Positions 14,076 to 22,138 of a DNA stretch of 64,000 nt are shown one piece after another. Below the pieces are notes generated by a model, which saw nothing but the letters and a program-made list of their open reading frames with translations, was not told the DNA's origin and made no database searches. The first letter of the stretch is position 1. Each line of letters begins with the position of its first letter. The stretch spans positions 1 through 64,000 of the forward strand of contig CAIMFY010000022.1 of the NCBI GenBank assembly GCA_903840415.1, in the 5' to 3' direction. This DNA comes from an uncultured Opitutia bacterium. GTDB taxonomy: Bacteria; Verrucomicrobiota; Verrucomicrobiia; Opitutales; Opitutaceae. The position numbers and the translations under genes were made by a program.

Positions 14076-15683
14076 ATGAAAACCGCCAACCACTCACTTT
14101 CCTCCGCAGCCTCCCGTAAGCACCTCCGCCCCGACCACAGCGACGGCGGGAGGCTCAAGGACTACACCACCAGCCTCCAGCTCTCCAAGCTCTACCTCAA
14201 GGGCACAGACCTGGACATTGCCAAGGTTAGGGAAGACTTTGGTTTCGCCAATCTGCAGATCGGGACTGGCTCACCTGGTTTTTGTCATGCCTACCCCTCA
14301 GGCCAGCTCATCCCGTACGAAGACTGGCCTAAGTTTCAGAAAGCCATCCTCGACGCCAACCCTGCCTACATGAGCAGGGGCAAGGTGAAGCGGCTGGTGT
14401 ACCCTGACCCCAACAAATCTTGCGAGGTCCTGGCAGTCACCTTGCGCCCTGACCATGTGCTGACCCTTAAGCTGGCTGGTGAGCCTGTCCGCAATGAGGC
14501 CCTGATTCATGAGCTTGGAGTTCTATGTGCCAAGACAATGGAGGCCTGGCACCCCGTGGTCTGCCCAGTAGTTCCTGGCTGGTGCGCCCACATGCTGGAC
14601 TCGATGCCGCACCTGCACATGCTCTACCAGGACATTAAGGAGCAGAAGCTACTCTGGCCGACCCATCTCGAAAAAGGTGGCTACCGTCTCCTGCTTCCTG
14701 ACCAAGTGGCCCCAGTCCGCCTGACACGGGCAGGCCTCTACTCCATGGACCCCTACGCCAAGTCCTGGCTGGCGGCCAACTGCCAGGGTCAGAAGTCAGC
14801 GTCAGGCATGGCGCTGGACTTGGAGCTGGCCTTCAAGGTCGATGACCACGTCCAGGCCTACATCGAGTCTGACCCCAAGCTCAGCGGCGCTTATGGGCGG
14901 GTTCGTGAGGCATACAAGGCCTACTTGGACTACAAGACCGAGCACAGTCCCCGTAACGTGGCAGCGGCCAACGCCAGGCTGAAGAAGGAGCTGGCCGACC
15001 AGAAGGACATCATCGCCAAGCTGGCTGCTCAGGTGGAGGCCATGGCTAATGCCAGGTCAGCCCCTGTCGCCGAGAAACAGCATGGCCAACCCGCGTTGGT
15101 CATCGACGGCGAGAAGGTGGTGGTCTTGAGCCTCTACCGTGGCGCTCCTTATGGCATGCCCAGCGAGGGTGAACAGTGGCTGGCCAAGCCTGGCCTCACT
15201 GCCGTTGTGAAGGCTTCCGACAAGGTGGAGTTCAGCCGAGAGGATGCAGACAAGGTTTTCGCAGCTGCAATGACCCTGGAGCCCCTGGATCCTGCCCCAC
15301 CGCCAGTTGACCCTGAGAAGGAAGCACGCTGGAAGGCCGCCTGCGAACGCTTTAGCGCCCACTATGTAACAGTGGTGGCTGCACCAGCTGCCCCTTCTCC
15401 AGTAAAGCCCGTGGATGAGCGTGAGGCGGTCGGTATGGAGATTGCCCCGCCAAAAGCCACGCCGCAGCCCGTTCCTGCCCCTTCCAAGGCACCTGAGCCC
15501 GAGGTGGTATCCAAGGCCCCAAAATGGCCAGAGGTCAGGAAACCAGCCCAGGAAGCGATTCTAGTCCCCGAGGCGATTATTGAGGTGGTACAGCCAACGC
15601 AGGCCTTTAAGCGAAAAAAGCTGCCCAGTGAAATGACTAAGGAAGAGCAGCTGGAAGACCTGCTCGCCGAACTGTCTATCTAG
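14076..15683 (+). CDS. Large element protein with a weak relaxase-like (HUH) motif
   Basis: A 535-residue protein; the ATG at 14076 is preferred over an upstream start that would run through the repeat array. Residues about 115-185 have a strand, a helix and a strand ending HMLDSMPHLHMLY, with His179-Leu-His181. This resembles motif III of MobV-type relaxases (HxDExxPHxH), but the acidic pair is not conserved. Residues 305-345 are a coiled coil (ARLKKELADQKDIIAKLAAQ). Residues 400-535 are Pro/Ala-rich and end with LEDLLAELSI. Position beside an iteron array supports a DNA-processing role, but no family is certain. It is the only large rightward gene in this half of the element. Confidence 0.7.
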   Translation: MKTANHSLSSAASRKHLRPDHSDGGRLKDYTTSLQLSKLYLKGTDLDIAKVREDFGFANLQIGTGSPGFCHAYPSGQLIPYEDWPKFQKAILDANPAYMSRGKVKRLVYPDPNKSCEVLAVTLRPDHVLTLKLAGEPVRNEALIHELGVLCAKTMEAWHPVVCPVVPGWCAHMLDSMPHLHMLYQDIKEQKLLWPTHLEKGGYRLLLPDQVAPVRLTRAGLYSMDPYAKSWLAANCQGQKSASGMALDLELAFKVDDHVQAYIESDPKLSGAYGRVREAYKAYLDYKTEHSPRNVAAANARLKKELADQKDIIAKLAAQVEAMANARSAPVAEKQHGQPALVIDGEKVVVLSLYRGAPYGMPSEGEQWLAKPGLTAVVKASDKVEFSREDADKVFAAAMTLEPLDPAPPPVDPEKEARWKAACERFSAHYVTVVAAPAAPSPVKPVDEREAVGMEIAPPKATPQPVPAPSKAPEPEVVSKAPKWPEVRKPAQEAILVPEAIIEVVQPTQAFKRKKLPSEMTKEEQLEDLLAELSI

Positions 15684-15919
15684 TCACCTGATTTATTTAG
15701 TAGCGACTCTTTGGGTGGAGCGGTGCCCCCAACCTCAGCTTGGTCAAGTAGGGTTTTGATGTGCTCCCGTGAGATCAGCACACGACGGCCCAGTTTGTAG
15801 TGAGGCAGCCGACGCTCTCTGAGGCGTGCATCGACCCAGCTAAGACTTACCAGCAGCGTCTGGGCCACGTCACGCTTGCTCATCAGGTCAACGGGGAGTG
15901 AGGTGCTGATTTCGTTCAT
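15680..15919 (-). CDS. AlpA-like HTH regulator
   Basis: A 79-residue protein using the ATG at 15919. MSKRDVAQTLLVSLSWVDAR followed by RLPHYKLGRRVLISREHIK is the MerR-like HTH_17/AlpA layout used by excisionase-type and replication-control proteins. It lies 53 bp downstream of the Rep gene in the same orientation, so it may control replication or excision. Its stop overlaps the convergent gene's stop at 15680-15683. Confidence 0.75.
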   Translation of the reverse strand: MNEISTSLPVDLMSKRDVAQTLLVSLSWVDARLRERRLPHYKLGRRVLISREHIKTLLDQAEVGGTAPPKESLLNKSGD

Positions 15920-15972
15920 TCCCCATTCTAGCCATAATTCACAGGAGAGGTAAGAGTTCTTTTGCAGCACCC

Positions 15973-17220
15973 TTAGATTCTTAGCTCAATCACATCTATT
16001 CGCCGCAGCAGGTCCCGAACAAGGCGCGATTCAGCCTTCCAATCAGAGGCAGAAACGTCGGGTGGCCTGGCCCGACTTGGCTGCAGGAGGCTGTTGAGGT
16101 ATGTTTGTTGGACAGGGAATCCCGTGTCACCCAACTCCGCGTAGCTTAGCCAGACCTTCCTGTAGGAGTTTCGAAATGCAGTGGACCTGTCTGGCAGTGG
16201 ATTGAAACGAACCTTTTTCACAACTCGCTCATACAGCCTTCGCTGGACTTCGACCCTCAGTGCCTGCTCGGCCACGTGCTTTGAGGTAGGACTAGGAGGC
16301 AGCACACTGGATAACATAGTCCTAGCTGACCTACTGGATAACCTCTCTATGTTGGGACATAAAGATAAAGATGGAGCCGTCCGTGCAATGGACAGGAAAT
16401 CAAGGCGCTTCGTGGCGCTGTAAATACTGGCAGCCTGAGCTGCGGTAAGCCGTGCGGCTACGCCCAGTGTAGCGAGGTTCCCTTTTTCACTTTTGCTCCA
16501 ACGGAGGCTTAGCGGGTGCTTCAGGAAATAGCCTGTAATTCCACGATGCCAGTCGTGTACCGAACCAAACTTAAACCCAGTTAGCCGAGCGGCACGTCGG
16601 CTGAGCGACTTAACCTTGATGGAGCTGACGTGCTTGGGCACCGCAATGAGCACATGGGCATGGGTGTAGGTGGCGAGGTTTGGCTGGGTCGGATCAACCA
16701 CTAACTCGTACTTGATACTCAGTATCTTAGCCCCACTTTGCTTCCAAGATTCCAACTTGTTTACCTGCTTCAAACGGACCTTCGCTATCGCGATGATCCG
16801 TTTCACCTCTGTGATTGCGACCTTCGCTCGGTCGATTTGAACGTAAGTCCAGTAGAGGCTGTGGGTCGCGCTGCACGAGCCAATTAGGCTCTCCAGTCGC
16901 CTGGTGCGGGCTCGGCGGCGCAACTCCCAGGAGTAAGGTAAAAAGTTACTCCGCGAGACATCCAGTAATAAACTTTCCTTAGCGGCACTGCGTGTCTGTT
17001 CCAACTGGACAGACCAGCGAATTGCATTCGTAACGCCCTGGCTACGTATCAACTGGGCCAAATAGATGGTGGCTGGCAGTGTCACCTTATCCAGGCCATT
17101 GCTTGGCATTCTTCCGATTTCCCTTTCAGACAGATCCCCAGACTGGAAGTACCGAACGAAGTCGCCAGGCGACTCAACGAGGACGCTCCAAACTGACGGC
17201 GAAATGGGGACGGACATCAA
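15973..17220 (-). CDS. Rolling-circle-type replication initiator (HUH Rep)
   Basis: A 415-residue basic protein. Motif II is THAHVLIAV with His187-Ala-His189 after a strand SIKYELVVDP, and motif III is ITGYFLKHP with Tyr231 and Lys234 (YxxK). This spacing and order are those of HUH replication initiators that nick an origin and start rolling-circle replication. A possible motif I strand is YWTYVQI at about 123-129. The C-terminal 170 residues are basic and unassigned. The AlpA-like gene follows it. An autonomous replication phase of the element after excision is inferred. Confidence 0.75.
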   Translation of the reverse strand: MMSVPISPSVWSVLVESPGDFVRYFQSGDLSEREIGRMPSNGLDKVTLPATIYLAQLIRSQGVTNAIRWSVQLEQTRSAAKESLLLDVSRSNFLPYSWELRRRARTRRLESLIGSCSATHSLYWTYVQIDRAKVAITEVKRIIAIAKVRLKQVNKLESWKQSGAKILSIKYELVVDPTQPNLATYTHAHVLIAVPKHVSSIKVKSLSRRAARLTGFKFGSVHDWHRGITGYFLKHPLSLRWSKSEKGNLATLGVAARLTAAQAASIYSATKRLDFLSIARTAPSLSLCPNIERLSSRSARTMLSSVLPPSPTSKHVAEQALRVEVQRRLYERVVKKVRFNPLPDRSTAFRNSYRKVWLSYAELGDTGFPVQQTYLNSLLQPSRARPPDVSASDWKAESRLVRDLLRRIDVIELRI

Positions 17221-17258
17221 GCATTCTAGCGTCCCCTCAGACGTGTGTTAACGTGTTT

Positions 17259-17630
17259 CTACATGTCTTTCTGGACGGCTATAGTGGCTTCGCCACTAAT
17301 ATAGTCATTCGCAGCAGTTTTAGCTACGGCCTGATCTTGAGCCAAACGGGCGCTGATTTGCTTAGCGCGCCACGCAGCGCTCGCCACCTCTTGTTGGCCT
17401 CGCTTGCCAAGCGCAGCCCGTCTCTCCGCTAGGATTCCTGCCTTCGTGAGCAGATCCAGGAGCGGAGCAGAGACGCTCTCATTACGGACGTGCCCAGGAT
17501 ACTTAGCTGCCAAGGCAATCCACACGGGCTGGCGAAGATCACGGACGCTCCAACACGCTTGGTATTTGGTGGGTTGGGCAAGTTCAGGTAGTGCTGCGAT
17601 AGCCTGCAGGTATTTGTCGGTATGGCTCAT
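17259..17630 (-). CDS. Small uncharacterised protein
   Basis: A 123-residue mostly helical protein starting MSHTDKYLQAIAALPEL. Residues 45-110 (KYPGHVRNESVSAPLLDLL, then Ala/Gln-rich helices) look alpha-helical. No family recognised. It is upstream of the Rep gene in the same direction, 38 bp away, and may be cotranscribed. Confidence 0.55.
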   Translation of the reverse strand: MSHTDKYLQAIAALPELAQPTKYQACWSVRDLRQPVWIALAAKYPGHVRNESVSAPLLDLLTKAGILAERRAALGKRGQQEVASAAWRAKQISARLAQDQAVAKTAANDYISGEATIAVQKDM

Positions 17631-17770
17631 GTCAGGGATAGCTTAGCTCAATTCTGCAAGAGCGAATGATGATTCTTCGATATGGCTCATCCTGAATCGC
17701 GCACGGTTTACCTGACGATGCGCCAGTCCATCCTTGTCGCTCACATCTTAAGGACGTAAATGATCCCCGC

Positions 17771-18082
17771 ATGGAGCAGCCACATCCCTCCCCGCATATG
17801 CACCCGCTAAATCAGACGGCCGAATTGCTCCTGACGAAGATCACGGTCAATGGGCAGATTGAGGGCGACATGGCGGTAGTCCGCCTGGCCTTCGCCGCAA
17901 GGTCCGCCAGCTCAGAGATGAGTTCGGGCCAGAAACAGTCACTTCTTCGCTGGGAGGCGGAGCCAAAGTGGCAGAGATTGGCACTGCTGGCGCTTGAGAA
18001 AACGTTGACCCCGCAGTCGCTGTTAATGATGCGCCCAATTGAGGCAGGAGCAGCAATCGCGCACGTATTGGGCGAGGAATAA
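17771..18082 (+). CDS. Small uncharacterised protein
   Basis: A 103-residue helical protein starting MEQPHPSPHMHPLNQ. No family recognised. Its stop codon abuts the stop of the convergent DCL-HNH gene. The region 17631-17770 before it has no other gene and presumably holds its promoter and that of the leftward 17630 gene. Confidence 0.5.
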   Translation: MEQPHPSPHMHPLNQTAELLLTKITVNGQIEGDMAVVRLAFAARSASSEMSSGQKQSLLRWEAEPKWQRLALLALEKTLTPQSLLMMRPIEAGAAIAHVLGEE

Positions 18083-18775
18083 CTACGTTTTCAGCCTAGC
18101 GACCGATAAATTCTCGCCTGGGTGAATCAACCTCAGCTTTGCGTTAGCCAGGTGATATCGTGACCAACTGGCGGCGAGATCACGGTCGGCGAAGGCATTT
18201 TCTACACCAAGATCGGCGACTTCGATGTCCTGCAGGGACAGACCTTCCTGGGTCAGCCAATCAGCCAAGAGACGGTCGAGTGTATCTGGTGCGATATGAT
18301 CAACGTGGCCTGAAAACAGAGGTTTGGAGCAGATTGGGCATTCGGTGCCTCTTAGTCGTTCGAAAACCGCACGCGTCTGATCGGCCACTTCCTTTCTGGC
18401 TGCTAGCGCCACGTCCTTTTTGGCTGTGCTTTTGCCCCCAGCCTGGAGCGGGGTAACCCAGGAGATATCCACCTCGGTGGCGTCGGCGCGTATGAGCCAC
18501 AACCCACGAGTAGCGGTGCCAAATCCAGGCGGAGGGTTCAAGCGAACGACGACTGATACAACCCCTTCCCCTTGCTTCGCCAGCCAGTCATGGTGACGGC
18601 GCAACACTTCGACCAAGAACGCTCTGCTCGGGTCGCCCAATGGGACATCAAACTCGGAGCGAGCAATTATCTCTCGGATGCGCAGCTTGAGCGCGTGCTG
18701 GGTGGGGAAGATTTCTCCAAGAACACCCTCGGTTTTCCACCATTTTGGAGCGTACGGGATCGCAGATAATATCAT
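18083..18775 (-). CDS. DCL-type (DUF3223) domain fused to HNH nuclease
   Basis: A 230-residue protein. Residues 1-100 resemble the DCL/DUF3223 domain first described in a plant plastid protein (ILSAIPYAPKWWKTEG, then LKLRIREII, LGDPSRAFLVEVLRRHHDW). Residues 143-225 are an HNH nuclease: CPIC at 146-149, HVDHIAPDT at 157-165, and a C-terminal NAKLRLIHPGENLS that supplies the final His. The usual second CxxC is not visible. The fusion places a putative nucleic-acid recognition domain ahead of a nuclease. First gene of the cargo block; compositionally more AT-rich than the chromosome. Role in defence is inferred from the neighbourhood. Confidence 0.7.
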   Translation of the reverse strand: MILSAIPYAPKWWKTEGVLGEIFPTQHALKLRIREIIARSEFDVPLGDPSRAFLVEVLRRHHDWLAKQGEGVVSVVVRLNPPPGFGTATRGLWLIRADATEVDISWVTPLQAGGKSTAKKDVALAARKEVADQTRAVFERLRGTECPICSKPLFSGHVDHIAPDTLDRLLADWLTQEGLSLQDIEVADLGVENAFADRDLAASWSRYHLANAKLRLIHPGENLSVARLKT

Positions 18776-18818
18776 TTAGCTCAAAGGCGAGAGGCTCCGT
18801 GGCGTGGAGCCGTTACGG

Positions 18819-19640
18819 TCAATTCTTGTTATAGCCGTTCGGCACCCTCGAACGCAGGACATTCTTCCAGTATCCTTCCCTCTGGATCACGACATTGTCG
18901 TCTGTTTTCATCGTTCGATGTTCGAGGAGAGCGAAGCGAAAATTCAAGCGTGCGTAGTCGATACCGTTCGCAGTGATAAGCTGCGTAAGTTCGTCGTTGT
19001 ATCCGTGCCCAGTCCCAACGTAACAGCCCCATCGCGACCATAGTCCAGTTGTCCCGTAAGCTGACCCGACATATCGCTTCCCGTTGCTGGTATCAGTGAT
19101 CAGATAAACCCCTTTCGCATTTTCGAGAGCTGCCTTCCAGTCGGCACGCTGGATCGCATAAACGGTTTCCAGCATGGCGAAGGAGACATCGATATTGTCG
19201 TAGCCACAAAAAGCTTCACCTGTGTAGCAGCGAGGCAGGATTTCGGAAACCGTGAGCTTTTGATAGCGGTCCTCGAAATTTACGACTCTGGCTCGCCCAG
19301 GACGTTTAAGGCTGAGCTTTAGGCGCCCGATGAGTGGCTGCCCCTCCGTGGTGAGCTCAACCGTGTAGCTGTGGGCTTGGTTGACAGGCCTTCTCGCCAC
19401 AACCCGATAGATGCCCCCAAATAGCCACTGATCCTTCTCGGGCCAGAAATCCATCAGCGCGAAGATGAACTCGCGATTGAAGTCGTCGCGATGAGACCGC
19501 CAGGTATTCCAATCGTCCCATTGTGCGCGGTTCCTAACGAAAACATCCAACGGTTGATTGTGGCCGTTCCAACATGCCAGGTGGAGCTTGTATGCCCCTG
19601 GCATGGCGATGGGTAAGATTGAAGCCAATGAGATTTCCAT
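18819..19640 (-). CDS. GIY-YIG nuclease family protein with large N-terminal domain
   Basis: A 273-residue protein. The C-terminal part from about residue 175 is a GIY-YIG nuclease: GVYLITD (177-183), KRYVGSAYG (188-196), and LWSRWGCYVG with the expected Arg. A later E in VIQREGYWK fits the catalytic Glu. Residues 1-170 are an unassigned domain (PGAYKLHLACWNG, FNREFIFALMDFWPEKDQW, VNFEDRYQKLTV). GIY-YIG enzymes with such N-termini occur near other nucleases on mobile islands; a restriction role is inferred. An independent transcription unit is likely, as 43 bp separate it from the DCL-HNH gene. Confidence 0.8.
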   Translation of the reverse strand: MEISLASILPIAMPGAYKLHLACWNGHNQPLDVFVRNRAQWDDWNTWRSHRDDFNREFIFALMDFWPEKDQWLFGGIYRVVARRPVNQAHSYTVELTTEGQPLIGRLKLSLKRPGRARVVNFEDRYQKLTVSEILPRCYTGEAFCGYDNIDVSFAMLETVYAIQRADWKAALENAKGVYLITDTSNGKRYVGSAYGTTGLWSRWGCYVGTGHGYNDELTQLITANGIDYARLNFRFALLEHRTMKTDDNVVIQREGYWKNVLRSRVPNGYNKN

Positions 19641-19688
19641 GATCTTGGAGCGGCAACGTCAGCGTCAAAGTGGGTATATATAAGTGTC

Positions 19689-21041
19689 CTATTTTCTAGC
19701 GCGCAGATCTAAAAGATACTGCGACGGTTCCACCGTGAGGTGGCCTTTCTCAACATACCCATGCGGATTCGTCAGGACCTCTATCGCTGGGGAGCCGAAC
19801 ACATCTGTGACGAGGTAAATATGGTAGGCCTTTCTGTGCGAACTATGAGAGGCGATTCTCCATTCGTTCGCCGTGAGCTCGACGGAAGAGATCACCTTAC
19901 CAGATGAAGCCTTCACTTCAACGAAGCGTTGTGCTTCGTTCGATTCAAAGGAAAGGATGTCGTATCCAGGTGTGAGTCCCTTCGCTGCCACATGCTCGAT
20001 TTTTGCTGCCAGATCTGAGCGGCCTGCCGCCTGAAGCCTTTTTCGTTCTGCGTCCAAAACGATCAGCTCACCGAAATTTCCGACTTTTTTTGACTCAGTT
20101 GAGCGACGGCCACGCGAGGCTCCCTTGGTCTTCCCTTTTTTCTTTTTCGGGGGACGTATTTCAAAGGAATGAACAGGGACGCCGTCTGGCTCATGTGACA
20201 ATTTCCCAAGCAGTTCATCAACGGTCTGTTTTCCGAACTGTATCTGCCTTACTAGCCCCAGAAAATAGGATGTGCAGAAGTATGCCGCCCGCGAGTTGCG
20301 GAAAGGAGCCGAGTTGAAAGAGGGCTTCCTGTTGAAAACTGCGACGTACCTCAGGAGCACTTCCCGACTAAGGTTTTCCGTGCGTTTGCCGTTGGCGATG
20401 ATGAACCTAATCCCATCGCCCTCGGGTAACACCGAGAATTTTGTGTTTCCCGCCGCAGTCGGATATTCGCCAGGTTGCTCGTTCACAAAGGCGATGATCT
20501 CCTCCGCCGTTATCGCTTTGAGCTTTATGCTGGGCATCGAGCGACGGCGTTGTTTGGTCGAAGCCGCTTGCTTGCTGGTCCCTGGCGTTCTTTTGCCCAA
20601 CCGAACTTTGAAGAACTTCAGCGTGAACGCCTCGCAATCGTCTGACAGAATTGGCCAAGCCTGCGTGTTGACCAGGTGCTTGTCTGAGAGCCCCTTCTTT
20701 CTTAGCGCTTTTTCATAGGCCAATAGTGGTCCTTGAATCGGACAAATTGTATCTAGGTCTACAACGAAATGGGCGTTCCTCCCAGGACGGTGGATTATAC
20801 CACTAGCAGCACGCGCGAGAAACATGCATTCCGTCTCGTAAGAAAAGACCAACAACGTCCCCTTCTTTATCCCAGTGAGGTTCTCCTTCGCCTCCGTCAG
20901 GCCAAACCTGCCCGCTCGCGACTTTACCTGGAGCTTCTGAGTGAAGAACGAAACCACGTCGGCTCTCGTTTCCATCTCGTCGTCGTCTGGGCTTAGCTTA
21001 ATGACTCTCATGGGGGCGATTGCTGGGGTTAGAAGTCGCAT
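19689..21041 (-). CDS. DUF3883-type PD-(D/E)XK nuclease domain protein
   Basis: About 450 residues from the ATG at 21041 (the frame is open to 21119, leaving a second choice). The C-terminal domain (about 320-430) matches the DUF3883 nuclease fold: NFGELIVLDAERKRLQAAG, then GLTPGYDILSFES and RFVEVKAS, with the GYD aspartate and the E-x-K pair as metal ligands, and ELTANEWRIA after it. The middle of the protein (170-290) is unassigned, with a basic linker (PPKKKKGKTKGA). DUF3883 domains are common in restriction and anti-phage proteins. It is divergent from the HNH gene at 21146. Confidence 0.75.
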   Translation of the reverse strand: MRLLTPAIAPMRVIKLSPDDDEMETRADVVSFFTQKLQVKSRAGRFGLTEAKENLTGIKKGTLLVFSYETECMFLARAASGIIHRPGRNAHFVVDLDTICPIQGPLLAYEKALRKKGLSDKHLVNTQAWPILSDDCEAFTLKFFKVRLGKRTPGTSKQAASTKQRRRSMPSIKLKAITAEEIIAFVNEQPGEYPTAAGNTKFSVLPEGDGIRFIIANGKRTENLSREVLLRYVAVFNRKPSFNSAPFRNSRAAYFCTSYFLGLVRQIQFGKQTVDELLGKLSHEPDGVPVHSFEIRPPKKKKGKTKGASRGRRSTESKKVGNFGELIVLDAERKRLQAAGRSDLAAKIEHVAAKGLTPGYDILSFESNEAQRFVEVKASSGKVISSVELTANEWRIASHSSHRKAYHIYLVTDVFGSPAIEVLTNPHGYVEKGHLTVEPSQYLLDLRARK

Positions 21042-21145
21042 GCTGAACTTACGGTGGCATTGGTTCAACCTTTGAACGCGACTGCTGACGGTTTTCGATT
21101 TCCTTCCCTCCGAAAGCACGACACACTTGCAACCTTACTTACTGC

Positions 21146-22132
21146 ATGAGCCGAAGCTTTCGCACCCAAGAAAGTTACACCGCTGAGCGCACGACCCGCG
21201 ACATGCTCGTCGCGTTCTTGCAGGAGCGTGGGTTCACCGAGATTGAGGACGCTCGGAAGTCATTTGGGCAAACCCAGTCGCAGGTGCTGCACGCCACTGA
21301 TGAGTCGGGTCGCCGCGTTTCGATGTGGGTTCGGCTATGTTGGCGACGGGAACACGACGGCGGTGAAATATCCCGCTCGGCGGCCCAACTTTTATCCAGG
21401 ATTAATGGCGATGACTGGGTGGGGACACTGACCGCAATGATAGAGCGAGAGCGTGCCCAAGGAATTTCGCATCTCCTGGTCGTACAGCGGGCAGGCAATG
21501 CCGTCGTCTCGGCCGCATCTATCCCGCTAGATTCGGTTGTGCCCATATGGGTTGCTCAGAGAGATATCAGCAAGGCACTGATAAAGAGCGGTGCCTTAGG
21601 TAGGCGGTCCAAGAATCATGCAATGAATGGATCGAGCCCAACGATCTGGCTTCGGGACGACAAAGCTCCTACTGTGGCCGAAGCACTATGGGGGCATAGG
21701 GGAGTGCGGGACCTGGCTAAATTGGCACCGACGGAAGCGGGTATAGGTGGCTCGGGCAACGACGACTCAATGGACGACCTTCCTGGCGTCAATTACGCCT
21801 CTCTTGGCAGCGATGGAGCAGCGCGGGTGCAAAGGATCAGCTCAGGCGTAAAACGTGACCCTAGGGTTCGCCAAGCGGTCTTCGAGAGGAGCAGGGGCAT
21901 CTGTGAGCGTAACGGATGCGGTGCGCAGCGCGACTTCACTGGCTTCTTCGATGTGCATCACATACTCGGGGCTGAAAAAAGTGACCGCGTTTGGAACTGC
22001 GTCACCCTGTGTCCGAACTGCCATCGAGAGGCCCATGCTTCACCAGAGCGCGACGCCATCAACGCGAGCCTTTTGGAGTTTGCGCGAGGATTTAAACCAA
22101 ACGGGTCTATCGTTTCCACAATGAGCCCTTAG
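21146..22132 (+). CDS. HNH endonuclease
   Basis: A 328-residue protein with a C-terminal zinc-type HNH nuclease: CERNGC, then FDVHHILGAEKSD, a central Asn in RVWNCVTLCPNCHREAH. All four zinc Cys and the HH-N-H residues are present. Residues 1-110 (YTAERTTRDMLVAFLQERGF, then VSMWVRLCWRR) are a beta-alpha domain that could recognise DNA; a further linker region lies between. It starts 105 bp from the divergent DUF3883 nuclease gene and is followed after 6 bp by the DUF2971 gene, so it is probably cotranscribed with that one. Confidence 0.85.
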   Translation: MSRSFRTQESYTAERTTRDMLVAFLQERGFTEIEDARKSFGQTQSQVLHATDESGRRVSMWVRLCWRREHDGGEISRSAAQLLSRINGDDWVGTLTAMIERERAQGISHLLVVQRAGNAVVSAASIPLDSVVPIWVAQRDISKALIKSGALGRRSKNHAMNGSSPTIWLRDDKAPTVAEALWGHRGVRDLAKLAPTEAGIGGSGNDDSMDDLPGVNYASLGSDGAARVQRISSGVKRDPRVRQAVFERSRGICERNGCGAQRDFTGFFDVHHILGAEKSDRVWNCVTLCPNCHREAHASPERDAINASLLEFARGFKPNGSIVSTMSP

Positions 22133-22138
22133 AATCGC

